From Pseudomonas bohemica (lineage in GTDB: Bacteria; Pseudomonadota; Gammaproteobacteria; Pseudomonadales; Pseudomonadaceae), in contig NZ_NKHL01000110.1 of NCBI RefSeq assembly GCF_002934685.1, positions 21,425-85,424 of the forward strand: a stretch of 64,000 nucleotides of DNA, given 5' to 3'. The stretch's first letter is position 1; each line of letters starts with the position of its first letter. The notes beneath the pieces are model-generated. The model searched no databases. It was not told the DNA's origin and saw nothing but the letters and a program-made list of their open reading frames with translations. A program made the translations under genes and the position numbers. This document shows, one piece after another, positions 51,657 to 61,461 of the stretch.

Positions 51657-52910
51657 ATGAAAAAATACATCTTGGGAGCGGGGTTGTTGCTGAGTGCGGG
51701 CATGTGTGCCGCTGAACAGGGCCCCGATGTCACTACTACGCCGTCTCCGGCTGCGCCGATCACGCCGAAACCTGCAGCGCAGAAACCATTCCCGCACATT
51801 TCGTGGCGCAGCGACACTGGCGACGCGAGCTTCGATCTGGGAGGTGCCATTCGTACCAACTGGCGTGATGAGCATTGGGACACCACTGAAAACAATACCC
51901 GCTGGTTGTTCGATACTGTGCGCTTCGATGTCAAAGGCACTTACAAGAAAGCTTTCTTCGACATCAATTACTGGTTCTACGACCTGAACAAGCGCTCCAT
52001 CGACCGCGGCTATGTCGGCTATAACCTGACCTCGCAGTCCAACCTGCAAGTCGGTCTGCCGTTCAAACCATTCGGGCTGGAACCTTATCCGCAATACGGT
52101 TGGAGCTATCACCTGCCCTTCTTCCTGGGCTATGGCGTGAGCAACGGCCTGGGAGCCAAGTACAGCTACAAAGACCCTGAGTGGGACGTGCAAGTGGGCT
52201 TTTTCCCGCGCATGTCGCCGAACAATGTTCGCTACTCCGGTGAAATTTCCCGCTACGCCGACGCCAAAGACAACGCTGTAGCAGTCACCCAGTCCCGGCA
52301 GGACAACGAGAAGCGTAACCAAGTCAACGGCCGTGTGGCTCGAACCTTTACCAGCGGCGACTTCAAAGCCGAAGTGGGCGCATCGCTAGCTGCCTCCCAG
52401 CTCTATAACGAGACCACGGACGATAACGGCAGCTACTGGGCGGCAGGTCTGCACACCGTGCTGAGCAAAGGTGCCTGGGGCGCTAGGGCCGAGGCCATAC
52501 GTTACGAATACGATCCGAAAAACCCGAACGGCGTCAGCAAGGATTCTGTTCTGATGGCTGGCAACGGTCTGACTCCGGCGTATCTGATTGCCTCAAAAGC
52601 AACGATTGCAGCGCTCAACATCAGTTATGACATCCCGACCCCGGGTCTGGGCCAACTGAAGAAGGTCAAGCTCTACAACGACTACAGCCGGATGATGAAA
52701 GACAAGAGCGGCTGGGATGACTCGCAGATGTACACCGTCGGTGCGCAACTGTTCGCCATGCCGATCATGGCGTGGGTCGACCTGACCTGGGCCAAGAACT
52801 CCAACCCCTTTGGAGGCGCGGAGAACGGCACGGGCTTCACCAGTACCTCATCCATTGGCAGTAACCAGTGGTACTACCGCACGAACGTGAACATCGGCTA
52901 TTACTTCTGA
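51657..52910 (+). CDS. Outer-membrane porin (OprO/OprP-like)
   Basis: The 417-residue precursor has a signal peptide (MKKYILGAGLLLSAGMCAA) and then amphipathic beta-strands typical of a 16-strand porin, ending with aromatic NIGYYF. Segments SFDLGGAIRTNW, FDVKGTYKKAFFDINYWFY and FWSYHLPFF-like Trp/Tyr-rich strands recall phosphate-selective porin family proteins, which also carry anionic substrates. A Pro/Thr/Ala linker (TTTPSPAAPITPKPA) follows the signal peptide. It probably imports the substrate of one of the flanking clusters. Confidence 0.85.
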   Translation: MKKYILGAGLLLSAGMCAAEQGPDVTTTPSPAAPITPKPAAQKPFPHISWRSDTGDASFDLGGAIRTNWRDEHWDTTENNTRWLFDTVRFDVKGTYKKAFFDINYWFYDLNKRSIDRGYVGYNLTSQSNLQVGLPFKPFGLEPYPQYGWSYHLPFFLGYGVSNGLGAKYSYKDPEWDVQVGFFPRMSPNNVRYSGEISRYADAKDNAVAVTQSRQDNEKRNQVNGRVARTFTSGDFKAEVGASLAASQLYNETTDDNGSYWAAGLHTVLSKGAWGARAEAIRYEYDPKNPNGVSKDSVLMAGNGLTPAYLIASKATIAALNISYDIPTPGLGQLKKVKLYNDYSRMMKDKSGWDDSQMYTVGAQLFAMPIMAWVDLTWAKNSNPFGGAENGTGFTSTSSIGSNQWYYRTNVNIGYYF

Positions 52911-52916
52911 TGCCTG

Positions 52917-52941
52917 GCGGCCCACTCCGGTGGGCCGCTTT
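52917..52941 (+). terminator. Terminator after the porin gene
   Basis: GCGGCCCAC (52917-52925) and GTGGGCCGC (52930-52938) form a perfect 9-bp stem with loop TCCG, followed by TTT, 6 bases after the porin stop. It may also serve the convergent LysR gene. Confidence 0.75.
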
Positions 52942-52994
52942 CTGCGCGAAACGATAAAACATGATCCCCTGGCGCCGGGTGGCACGAAGGCGAT

Positions 52995-53882
52995 CTAACT
53001 GCTCACCCGTTGCCGCAGAACGAGTTCACGCACGGCAGAAATCGCGGGGTCGTAGTCGTCCACCCGCCATATAGCATGGCTTTCGTACTGTGTCTGGCTC
53101 TGGATCGGCTTGAACACGACATTCTCGAAACATGCGTTGCGCGCGTCCTCCGGCACGATCGCCACCCCCATGCCTGCACTGACGAGTGAAAGAATCGCGT
53201 GAGTCTGATCCATGAACTGCACGTACCTCGGTTTCACCTTCGCACGCTCGAACATTGCCATCAGCAGATCATGAAAGTACCAACCGACTTGGCTGTACAT
53301 GATGAAGGGCAGGTCCTCCAACTGTTTCAAAGCCACGACCTGGCGACGGGATGCCAGCGGATGGTTTCTGGAAACTGCCAGAGCAAGATCGCCTTTATCG
53401 ATGCAAATCGATTCCTGGCCCTCGTGCTTGGGGCCAGGGCGAATGATGCCCAGATCGATACGACCGAAAGGCAGAGCCTCCCACTGATCACGAGTAGTCA
53501 TCTCTCGAAAAATGACATCAATGTTTGGCAGTTCAATCTGGGCGAGTTCTGCCAGTTTTGGGATGAAGCTGTAAGCCGCAGACCCCATAAAGCCAATGGT
53601 CACCGATCCACTGAGCATGTTTGCAGCCCGTCTGGCCACTTGGACTGCACGTTCACTTTGTTCCAGCAACTTGCGCGCCTCCCCCAGAAATGCCGTGCCG
53701 GCAGGAGTCAGCGACACCGAGCGTGACGTCCTCTGAAGCAGGACTACCCCTAGATGATCCTCCAGCAACTGTATCTGCCTGCTTAGCGGTGGCTGCGTCA
53801 TATGAAGGAGCAATGCTGCCCGGCCGAAATGCAGTTCAGTCGCTACAGCGACGAAACAACGGAGTTGGGTAAAGCCAATCAT
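52995..53882 (-). CDS. LysR-family transcriptional regulator
   Basis: The start at 53882 (MIGFTQLRCFVAVATELHFG, with AAAAGGTGA upstream) gives 295 residues; an in-frame start at 54077 runs into the divergent gene and is rejected. The winged helix is typical (AALLLHMTQPPLSRQIQLLE, LLQRTSRSVSLTPAG), and the effector domain includes SVTIGFMGSAAYSF and LVSAGMGVAIVPE. It is divergent from the enolase-superfamily gene across 157 bases, the usual position for its regulator, acting with the substrate or an early intermediate as co-inducer. Confidence 0.9.
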   Translation of the reverse strand: MIGFTQLRCFVAVATELHFGRAALLLHMTQPPLSRQIQLLEDHLGVVLLQRTSRSVSLTPAGTAFLGEARKLLEQSERAVQVARRAANMLSGSVTIGFMGSAAYSFIPKLAELAQIELPNIDVIFREMTTRDQWEALPFGRIDLGIIRPGPKHEGQESICIDKGDLALAVSRNHPLASRRQVVALKQLEDLPFIMYSQVGWYFHDLLMAMFERAKVKPRYVQFMDQTHAILSLVSAGMGVAIVPEDARNACFENVVFKPIQSQTQYESHAIWRVDDYDPAISAVRELVLRQRVSS

Positions 53883-54039
53883 CGATTCACCTTTTGGATC
53901 GTTCAGATACCAAATATGGCTTAGACACGAATTGATTGCCAACTTATTCTCGGTCCCAAGGGAGTGCTGACCGACCCATGTTGGGCTAGCAGCATCTCGG
54001 TAACGCACTCCAAAACAAAAACAAATGGAGAAGGAACCT

Positions 54040-55224
54040 ATGTCCCACATCACCCGCGTAGAAATCTTCGACTTCACCTACGACGTGCACAACCTCGCCG
54101 CAGCAGGCGAGCACACCCACAACCACGTGGCGTATAAAAAAGGCGCGAAGATGACCCTTTCCAAATACGCCGTGGTCATCGAAACCAATGACGGTGTGCG
54201 CGGAGAATATGTCGCGATGTGGGGCGGCACCCGCCCCGCTTTAGCACAATCTCTGATGCTTGCCCCCGACCTGCTGGGCCGCAATCCAAATGACCGCGAA
54301 GCGATATATGACGAGTTCAAGCGCAAGCTTCATCACTTCGACCACATGGGCCACGGCCCGATCGACATCGCGCTGTGGGACCTGACCGGTAAGCAGCTCG
54401 GTGCCTCCATCCAAACGCTACTTGGCGGCTATCGCAGTCGGCTGAAAGCCTACGCCAGCACCTTCCATGGCGACCGCAACGGTGGCCTGGACAGCCCACA
54501 GGCTTACGGCGAGTTCGCTGTACGTTGCCGCGAGATGGGCTACAAGGGCTACAAGATTCATGGCTGGTTTGACGGCAACCCAAGAGAAGAAGCCGCAGCC
54601 ATTCTGGAAACGCGCAAGGCTGTCGGCAGCAGCATGGAGCTGATGTATGACGGCGCCTGTGACCTGAAAACGTTCGCCGATGCGCTTTACGTGGGCAAGG
54701 CCTGTGACGAAGCCAGCTACTTCTGGTTCGAAGATCCGTATCGCGATGCAGGGCTATCTGCCTTCTCCCACAAAAAATTGCGTGAAATGCTAAAGACCCC
54801 ACTGCTCATTGGTGAGCATGTTCGTGGCCTTGAGCCAAAGACCGATTTTCTGATTGCCGGTGGCACCGATTTCGTACGGGTCGATCCTGAATATGACATG
54901 GGGATCACCGGGGCCATCAAGACCGCGCGCATGGCTGAAGCCTTTGGCCTGGATGTTGAAATTCATGCTGTCGGCCCTGCGCACCGACATGTCATGGGCG
55001 CGATCCGCAACTCGAACTTCTATGAGATTGCGCTGGTAGGCCCCGATTGCGCGAACAACATTCCACAGGTTTACGCCTGCGACTACTCCGACCAGCTCGA
55101 CTGCATCGATGCAGACGGCACCGTACCGGTGCCAACGGGCCCAGGGCTTGGTGTGACTTACGACTGGGACTACATCAAACGTCATACCACTGCTCATCAC
55201 GTGTTTGATCTAAATAAACGCTAA
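54040..55224 (+). CDS. Enolase-superfamily dehydratase/racemase (mandelate racemase/muconate lactonising type)
   Basis: ATG 54040 follows GGAGAAGGA, itself part of the rejected start at 54025. The 394-residue enzyme has a capping domain and a barrel with KGYKIHGW near 172, metal ligands in MELMYDGACD (~202), YFWFEDPY (~227) and LIGEHVRG (~253), and a His in VEIHAVGPAHRHVMG near 305. Family members abstract a proton next to a carboxylate, most often dehydrating a sugar acid. A DHDPS-family gene follows, as in acid-sugar pathways. The specific sugar acid cannot be named. Confidence 0.85.
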   Translation: MSHITRVEIFDFTYDVHNLAAAGEHTHNHVAYKKGAKMTLSKYAVVIETNDGVRGEYVAMWGGTRPALAQSLMLAPDLLGRNPNDREAIYDEFKRKLHHFDHMGHGPIDIALWDLTGKQLGASIQTLLGGYRSRLKAYASTFHGDRNGGLDSPQAYGEFAVRCREMGYKGYKIHGWFDGNPREEAAAILETRKAVGSSMELMYDGACDLKTFADALYVGKACDEASYFWFEDPYRDAGLSAFSHKKLREMLKTPLLIGEHVRGLEPKTDFLIAGGTDFVRVDPEYDMGITGAIKTARMAEAFGLDVEIHAVGPAHRHVMGAIRNSNFYEIALVGPDCANNIPQVYACDYSDQLDCIDADGTVPVPTGPGLGVTYDWDYIKRHTTAHHVFDLNKR

Positions 55225-55260
55225 GCGCCCTTCCATCTTTCTGGACCTTGAGGAGGTCAC

Positions 55261-56160
55261 ATGCTCAATACTGCAAAGGGCGTCTATATCGTGGCGCAAA
55301 CACCATTCGACGAGGCCGGTAACGTCGACCTGGACAGCATCAATTCGTTGGTTGACTTCTACCGGGAACATGGCGCGAGCGGATTTACTGTTCTTGGCGT
55401 CAGTGGCGAAGCGGGCAAGCTTTCGGCCGAGGAAGCGCGCCAGGTTGCACAACGCTATATCCAGTGCGCAGAAGGTTTGCCCGTGGTGGTCGGCGTCAGT
55501 AATCCGAGCCTGGCGCAACTCTCGCAGTTCAGCTGCGAGGTCATGGATCTGGGTGCAGCGGGCGTCATGATCGCTCCACCCGCAGGCTTGCAAACCGATG
55601 AAGACATTCTGAACTACTTTGGCGAAGCGTTTCGTCGTGTCGAGGACACACCCACGGTGCTCCAGGATTTCCCCTTTGCTTCGAAGGTGGCGATGTCCGT
55701 ACCGTTGATTCATCAGCTCATCAATCGGCATGAAGAGATCCAGTTGATCAAGGAAGAAGACCTTCCATGCCTCAACAAGATCAGCCGCCTTCGTGCCGGG
55801 TTGAGTCGACGTGTAGCAATCCTCACTGGCAACAACGCCATGTATCTGCCGCTTGAACTCCAGCGTGGCGCGGACGGGCCGATGGCCGGTTTCTCCTACC
55901 CCGAGATGCTGTCTCAGGTCTACAAGCTGCACAGCGCTGGGCGCTTCGAGGAGGCAGACGATCTGTTCGACATTTACCTGCCACTGCTGCGCTACGAAGC
56001 CATGGGCTTTTGGGGGGTCAGCGCTCGCAAGGAGGTTATGCGGCGGCGCGGTGCGATTCGTCACGCCACAATGCGTACCCCAGGGCCGAAGTTGTCGACA
56101 GAAGATCTCGGCGAGATCGACCGTTTAGTCACACGGCTGGAGAAACGCCTGGGCCGGTAA
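55261..56160 (+). CDS. DHDPS-family aldolase/dehydratase
   Basis: The 299-residue TIM-barrel protein starts after GAGGAGG. It shows the family segments LGVSGEAGKLSAEEARQVAQ near 44 and VVVGVSNPSLAQL near 78, and the Schiff-base Lys in QLIKEEDLPCL near 163. Where DapA has the catalytic Tyr (YNVP) this reads LQDFPF, so that residue is replaced and lysine synthesis is excluded. It probably cleaves or dehydrates a 2-keto-3-deoxy acid produced by the preceding dehydratase. Confidence 0.85.
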   Translation: MLNTAKGVYIVAQTPFDEAGNVDLDSINSLVDFYREHGASGFTVLGVSGEAGKLSAEEARQVAQRYIQCAEGLPVVVGVSNPSLAQLSQFSCEVMDLGAAGVMIAPPAGLQTDEDILNYFGEAFRRVEDTPTVLQDFPFASKVAMSVPLIHQLINRHEEIQLIKEEDLPCLNKISRLRAGLSRRVAILTGNNAMYLPLELQRGADGPMAGFSYPEMLSQVYKLHSAGRFEEADDLFDIYLPLLRYEAMGFWGVSARKEVMRRRGAIRHATMRTPGPKLSTEDLGEIDRLVTRLEKRLGR

Positions 56161-56202
56161 CGCTTTCCCTTCTCCGAATAAAAATAATCCTGGAGACGTT
56201 AG

Positions 56203-57549
56203 ATGAAAGACCAAACCCTGGACCTTGCAGTGGTCGAGAAGCGCTCACGCGTTCGATATGGCACCCTTGCCATGCTGGTGATTGCAAGCGCCGTTGCACT
56301 GGCTGACCGAGCAAACCTGTCCATCGCGGGTTCCGCGATGAGCGCAGAATTGGGCATCTCCCCGATTCAACTGGGCTATCTGTTCTCGGCTTTTTCCTGG
56401 GCCTATGTGCTCGCACAGTTGCCCGCAGGCTGGTTGCTTGACCGCTTCGGCGCTATCAGGGTGTATGGCTTGGCCTTGTGTATCTGGTCGGCTATCACCC
56501 TCGCCCAAGGATTCATCGGTTTGGGCCCCACGGGCTGGGTGGTTGCAGGGCTTTTTGCCCTGCGTTTCCTGATGGGCCTGGTAGAGGCTCCACTTTCGCC
56601 TGGCAACAGCAGCATTACGGCCAGTTGGTTTCCTGTTTCAGAACGCGGCACCGCCACGTCTGTGTATAACTCTGCACAGTACGTCGCGGTATTGGTTTTT
56701 GTGCCGTTTATGGGAATCCTGGTCCATAAAGCTGGCTGGGAGTGGGTCTTCTGGGTAATGGGCGGTCTCGGTGTAGTGCTAGCCGGCGTCTGGGCCAAGA
56801 CGATGCATACCCCAATGCAGCATCCTGGCGTCAACGCCCTTGAACTTGAGCACCTACGCGAAGGAGGGGCAAATGTTGAAGGTGGTTCGGCCCAGCGCCA
56901 GAACAGCAGAATCCGTCTAGTGGATCTCAAGCTCTTCTTGGGCAGCCGTCAAATGCTCGGGATTTACCTGGGCCAGTACTGCCTGACGTCGATGCAATAT
57001 TTCTTCCTGACCTGGTTCCCTATCTACCTGGTCAAAGGACGCGGAATGAATATTGTCGACGTAGGGTTTGTCGCGATGCTACCGGCAATCGCCGGGTTCA
57101 TTGGCGGTATTCTCGGGGGGATGCTTTCGGATGGACTGACCAGGAAGGGTTACAGCCTCTCTATAGCGCGCAAGGTCCCATTCGTTACAGGCTTGTTGCT
57201 GTCCTCAAGCGTGCTGTTCTGCAATTTCGTCGACTCCACCTACGTCATTGTGGGCCTAATGACTTTGGCACTTTTCGGCAAAGGCCTTGCCGCCGTCAAT
57301 TTCGCATTGGTCGCGGACACGGCTCCCCGCCATCTGGTTGGTCTTGCCGGTGGGCTGTTCAACCTCTTCGGCAGCATCTCGGGCATCGTTACCCCGATCG
57401 TGATCGGTTATGCACTGCAAGCCACAGGTTCATTTACCCAGGCCCTATGGTTCGTCGCCGCTCATGGCTTGATAGGTGCCCTCTCCTACCTGCTGATTGT
57501 CGGAAAGATCCATCCGCTGGCACACCCCATCAATCCGCGCCGTATGTGA
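56203..57549 (+). CDS. MFS transporter, anion:cation symporter type (copy 1)
   Basis: The 448-residue, 12-helix carrier shows ADRANLSIAGSAMSAELGIS near 31, QLPAGWLLDRFG near 70 and MGLVEAPLSPGNSS near 125. These are hallmarks of the ACS group that takes up hexuronates, glucarate, galactonate or tartrate with protons. It follows the DHDPS-family gene by 42 bases. A paralog lies 74 bases downstream with the same segment order. Confidence 0.9.
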   Translation: MKDQTLDLAVVEKRSRVRYGTLAMLVIASAVALADRANLSIAGSAMSAELGISPIQLGYLFSAFSWAYVLAQLPAGWLLDRFGAIRVYGLALCIWSAITLAQGFIGLGPTGWVVAGLFALRFLMGLVEAPLSPGNSSITASWFPVSERGTATSVYNSAQYVAVLVFVPFMGILVHKAGWEWVFWVMGGLGVVLAGVWAKTMHTPMQHPGVNALELEHLREGGANVEGGSAQRQNSRIRLVDLKLFLGSRQMLGIYLGQYCLTSMQYFFLTWFPIYLVKGRGMNIVDVGFVAMLPAIAGFIGGILGGMLSDGLTRKGYSLSIARKVPFVTGLLLSSSVLFCNFVDSTYVIVGLMTLALFGKGLAAVNFALVADTAPRHLVGLAGGLFNLFGSISGIVTPIVIGYALQATGSFTQALWFVAAHGLIGALSYLLIVGKIHPLAHPINPRRM

Positions 57550-57623
57550 TAAGGCCTAAAAGCCTCACTGGTGCTGTACATCGTCTTCTGAAAATAACAA
57601 GTCGTTAGGCTGACGGAGGTTCC

Positions 57624-58997
57624 ATGTCCACGTCCCTGAAAGCGCACACCGTTCATGCAGCAGCGAGCACTGCTGCGAGGACCCATGTCCGATATTACGT
57701 GCTGGCGCTGATCGTGCTTGCCACGGCGATCAATCTTGGCGACCGGGCGAATCTGTCGATCGCCGGTGACGCCTTGTCCCATGAGCTTGGGCTCGATGCA
57801 ATCACCATGGGATATCTGTTCTCAGCGTTCGCCTGGGCTTACGTACTGGGGCAACTGCCAGGCGGATGGGTGCTCGACCGCTTCAACTCGGTTAAGGTCT
57901 ATGGGGCCGCGCTGTTCCTCTGGTCGTTCCTGACATCCTTGCAAGGAACGATAAGTTGGCTGCCATCAGGAATGGTGGTCGGTACGTTTTTCGTGCTTCG
58001 CTTCCTGGTGGGTTTCGTCGAAGCCCCCATCTACCCGGCGAACAATTACATCGTTTCAGCCTGGTTCCCGCTGAAAGAACGCGGTTTGGCGACGTCGATC
58101 TTCTCTTCCGCGCAATACGTAGCCGTCGTGTTGTTCGTCCCGATCATGGGCATGCTGAGCCATGCATTGAGTTGGCATTACGTCTTCTGGTTCATGGGTG
58201 CGATTGGCATGTTGCTGTCACTGTTCTGGTTCTGGCAGATGCGGACTCCAGATACCCACCCAAGGGTGAACAAAGCGGAGCTTGAGTACCTCAGAGAAAA
58301 CGGCGCCCTGATCGACATTGAAAGCGCCAAACGCAAGACCCTGCCGCCTAAGCTGTCCTCCATCTGCGTGCTCTTCAAGAGTCGCATGATGCTGGGTATT
58401 TACATCGGGCAGTACTGCATCACGGGGCTGCAATACTTCTTCATCACCTGGTTTCCGATCTACCTGGTGAAGGGCCGGGGCATGAACATTCTCGAAGTAG
58501 GATTTATCGCCGTATTGCCCGCCATCTGCGGTTTTATCGGAAGTATTCTTTGTGGAGTGCTTTCTGACAGTTTGCTCAAGCGTCGAGGCTCGGTGACGAT
58601 TGCGCGCAAAGCCCCGTTCATTGTCGGAATGGCCTTGGCCTCGGGCTTGGTCTTCTGCAACTTCACCGACTCGATCTACGTAATCGTCGGCCTCATGTGC
58701 CTGGCACTTTTTGGCAAAGGTCTCGCACAAATCGGCCTCGCGGTGGTAGTTGACACATCTCCTCCCCCAATCGTCGGCATGGCGACCGGTGTGTTTGGCA
58801 TCGCCGGCAATATCTCCGGGATCATCACACCGATCGTGATCGGCTACACCGTTCAAGCCACAGGCTCGTTTACCGTCGCGCTGTATTTTGTGGCAGCTCA
58901 CGCGTTGGTCGCCATGCTCAGCTACCTGCTGATTGTCGGCCCGCTGCGACGTCTCGACATGCCCGAAAAAACCTCTGATGAAGCTGGAGCACACTAA
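57624..58997 (+). CDS. MFS transporter, anion:cation symporter type (copy 2)
   Basis: The 457-residue, 12-helix carrier is closely similar to copy 1 (GDRANLSIAGDALSHELGLD, QLPGGWVLDRFN, VEAPIYPANNY, then TWFPIYLVKGRGMNI in both). It starts after GACGGAGG and overlaps the next start by one base (TAATG). The tandem pair may carry related substrates or the two stereoisomers of one acid. The tails differ most. Confidence 0.9.
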   Translation: MSTSLKAHTVHAAASTAARTHVRYYVLALIVLATAINLGDRANLSIAGDALSHELGLDAITMGYLFSAFAWAYVLGQLPGGWVLDRFNSVKVYGAALFLWSFLTSLQGTISWLPSGMVVGTFFVLRFLVGFVEAPIYPANNYIVSAWFPLKERGLATSIFSSAQYVAVVLFVPIMGMLSHALSWHYVFWFMGAIGMLLSLFWFWQMRTPDTHPRVNKAELEYLRENGALIDIESAKRKTLPPKLSSICVLFKSRMMLGIYIGQYCITGLQYFFITWFPIYLVKGRGMNILEVGFIAVLPAICGFIGSILCGVLSDSLLKRRGSVTIARKAPFIVGMALASGLVFCNFTDSIYVIVGLMCLALFGKGLAQIGLAVVVDTSPPPIVGMATGVFGIAGNISGIITPIVIGYTVQATGSFTVALYFVAAHALVAMLSYLLIVGPLRRLDMPEKTSDEAGAH

Positions 58998-60061
58998 TGC
59001 CTGCTGCAACTCAACGCTTTGACCCTCACGCACTCGAAGGCTTCGCCTGCAAACTCTTGGAGCGCGGCGGCGTACCCAAGGAGCGAGCGATCCCCATGGC
59101 GCAACGAATGCTGGACGCTGATCTGTTCGGATATAGCACCCACGGGCTTGCGTATATGAGTGCGTACCTGGAACGGATAGAGGCAGGGCACATTCGGCCG
59201 CGCGCCGAATTGTCAGTGCTCCACGACCAACCCAATGCATTCTCCTGGCATGCCCAGCGTGCGCCCGGCGCATGGGTGATGGGTCTGGCCATGAAAGAGT
59301 TGCTCAAGCGTGTTGCGGATCAGGGGGTGGTCAGTGCAACCATCGCGGACTGCTCGCACATAGGTTGTCTTCAGGCTTACCTGCTTCCCCTTGTGCAAAA
59401 AAACCTGCTGGTGACGCTCAACGCTACAAACCCAGGAATTCGTTCAGTAGCGCCCTTCGGCGGAAGAGATCCTGTGCTGACGACCAACCCGGTTGCTTGG
59501 GGCATTCCAACGCGAGGTACGCCTATTCTCATAGACCAATGCACCTCGGTGGCCACCAACACTTTTTTCAGGGACTTCGCCACGCAAGGCCGCGAGCTAC
59601 CAGCCGCCTGGTTGCTTGACAGTGAGGGAGAACCAACCCTTGACCCTGCGGTGCTGCAACGCACACCGCCAGGAAGCATTTTGCCTTTAGGAGGACTGGA
59701 TCAGGGGTACAAAGGTTTTGGTTTGGGTCTGATGGTCGAAGCCTTCAGCCTGGCGTTAGGTGGGAGCGGTAGGCGCCAATCACCGGATATGTATGGCCAG
59801 GGAGTCTTCATTCAAGTCATCGATCCAGATAGCTTCGCTGGACGCGAACTTTTCCTGGACGAGATGGAGTATCTCGTTGCCAGCTGTCGACAAAGCAGAC
59901 CTCGCGCTGGATCGGCAGGGGTCAGATTGCCTGGGGAACGAGCAATGGCTAACCGCGAACGGCAACTATCTGAGGGCATTTCTCTGAGCGATGAAATCAT
60001 ATCGCGGTTGCGCCCATGGGCTGAACGATTTGAGGTGGCGTTTCCTGACGTACGGCGCTGA
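58997..60061 (+). CDS. Ldh-family (malate/L-lactate dehydrogenase type 2) oxidoreductase
   Basis: The 354-residue protein belongs to the NAD(P)-dependent family of malate/L-sulfolactate dehydrogenases and cyclic-imine reductases. Segments are AQRMLDADLFGYSTHGL near 34, TIADCSHIGCLQAYLLPL near 115 with the catalytic His, NATNPGIRSVAPFGGRDP near 137 and GYKGFGLGLMVEAFSLALGG near 235. It ends the LysR-regulated set. It probably oxidises a 2-hydroxy acid or reduces a cyclic imine. The substrate depends on the upstream dehydratase. Confidence 0.87.
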   Translation: MPAATQRFDPHALEGFACKLLERGGVPKERAIPMAQRMLDADLFGYSTHGLAYMSAYLERIEAGHIRPRAELSVLHDQPNAFSWHAQRAPGAWVMGLAMKELLKRVADQGVVSATIADCSHIGCLQAYLLPLVQKNLLVTLNATNPGIRSVAPFGGRDPVLTTNPVAWGIPTRGTPILIDQCTSVATNTFFRDFATQGRELPAAWLLDSEGEPTLDPAVLQRTPPGSILPLGGLDQGYKGFGLGLMVEAFSLALGGSGRRQSPDMYGQGVFIQVIDPDSFAGRELFLDEMEYLVASCRQSRPRAGSAGVRLPGERAMANRERQLSEGISLSDEIISRLRPWAERFEVAFPDVRR

Positions 60062-60313
60062 TCGGCGTACTCGGTATGCTTCTGTGGAGGAGGTTCTGAG
60101 CCGCCTCGGGGATACAGCGGCGAGCGCTGTCACGAAGTACCACCCTCATAATTCGGCAGCGGTTAAACTGAGCTAGGCGTCTCCAGGGTACAGTCATCTA
60201 TAACGTTCTGAGCGCCGAAATGGGGAGAAAGATGCAAGGGAGTAGGTCTGGAGAAATCCGCAATGGGTCGATAGCGGTCGGCCGGGCGAGCGGGTTTCCA
60301 CGTAAAAACCAGG

Positions 60314-60796
60314 TCAAAGTGGCATTCCCATCTCAAAAGCACGCGTCTCGAACCCTAGCTCCTCATACAACCGAATCGCAGGGGTGTTAAACGTCCAAAC
60401 GGCCAATCTTATATCTTTGGCGCCGTGTTCAATCCCCCACGCCTGGACCAATTGCACAAGTTTGCGACCGATACCGCGCCCCCAAAAGCGCTGCGCCACG
60501 CATACCGAGCCGATTCGAACAAATTCCATTGGTTGCATCAGGGGACCACTGCCTGCCGATAGGCTGGCAGTGATGAACCCCGCCGCTATCTCACCGACAT
60601 GTGCCATGAAGACAATCTGCCCCGGTCTCTCGAAAAAACTCATCCAATGGGGGGCATCCCGAGAGGGGTCATGTGTAGCAGCGGTGTAGATTTCTGGCCG
60701 TGCCGAGTGATGGATCGTGTTGAGCAACTGACCCAACTCACAAATAGCAGGCACATCAGCGGCGGTAGCCTGACGGCAGTTGATCGACTTATCCAT
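60314..60796 (-). CDS. GNAT-family N-acetyltransferase
   Basis: The start at 60796 (MDKSINCRQATAADVP) gives 160 residues with AAAGAG upstream; an in-frame ATG at 60832 is less likely. The acetyl-CoA motif A is VCVAQRFWGRGIGRKLVQLV near 102, preceded by the usual beta-bulge (FVRIGS). The C-terminal NTPAIRLYEELGFE is motif B. It transfers an acetyl group to an amine of an unknown acceptor. It stands alone. Confidence 0.85.
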   Translation of the reverse strand: MDKSINCRQATAADVPAICELGQLLNTIHHSARPEIYTAATHDPSRDAPHWMSFFERPGQIVFMAHVGEIAAGFITASLSAGSGPLMQPMEFVRIGSVCVAQRFWGRGIGRKLVQLVQAWGIEHGAKDIRLAVWTFNTPAIRLYEELGFETRAFEMGMPL

Positions 60797-61004
60797 TCTC
60801 TTTAATGCTCCTATTCGCGATATTGCAGACAACTGCGCTGTCGCACGATGAAACCTATTTTAATACTTTCCTCGTAATCAATGCGCCTGATGCTTTGACC
60901 GCGCCTTCCACGCCGACCCGCTGCTTGGCAATGCAATGGCTCCAGCCTGATTGGCCCTTCAATTGCTTGTGCATCGGCAGCCTGAGCACGCACGGAGTCA
61001 TGGG

Positions 61005-61430
61005 ATGAAAGAATGGATCACGAATCAGCAGGTCGATACAAGCTTCATGCAGGCGATCAGAAGCGGTGTGATCGATACGGGCCGTGAATTGGCCCGGACG
61101 TATGGCGGGAACGCTCAATCAATTGCCTGCGCCATCACCGAACATTCGTCGCTGGTCGGAGGCGTCACAGGCCGCACCGAGTTCAAACGGCTATTCATCG
61201 ACTTTCTATGGATCGCTCCGCAGTGGCGAGGCCATGGGCTCGGGGCGCAGGCATTGCACAGGATCGAGACACTCGCCGCTGAACGAGGCTGTGTAGACGC
61301 CATTATTGAGACCCTGGATAACGGCATCGCCCAATGGTATCAACGAACAGGCTACATCACCCTCGTCCAGGTGCCTGAGTACTGCGGTCCTTGGACTCGA
61401 CACACGCTGCTGAAACCACTCACCGCCTGA
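61005..61430 (+). CDS. GNAT-family N-acetyltransferase (small)
   Basis: The likely start is ATG 61005 (MKEWITNQQVDTSF), giving 141 residues. The in-frame ATG at 60951 adds 18 residues of poor quality. The acetyl-CoA loop is QWRGHGLGAQALHRIETLA near 70, and motif B is DNGIAQWYQRTGYI near 112. It resembles the short GNAT enzymes whose specificity is unknown. It is transcribed toward the amidase gene but separated from it by a decayed stretch. Confidence 0.8.
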   Translation: MKEWITNQQVDTSFMQAIRSGVIDTGRELARTYGGNAQSIACAITEHSSLVGGVTGRTEFKRLFIDFLWIAPQWRGHGLGAQALHRIETLAAERGCVDAIIETLDNGIAQWYQRTGYITLVQVPEYCGPWTRHTLLKPLTA

Positions 61431-61461
61431 ATTCAGTCCTCGGCGTAGAAGATCATTCGAG

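Noticed and set aside
55261..56160. DapA of lysine synthesis
   Set aside because: The catalytic Tyr segment is replaced, and the gene is embedded in a carrier/dehydratase set under a LysR regulator.
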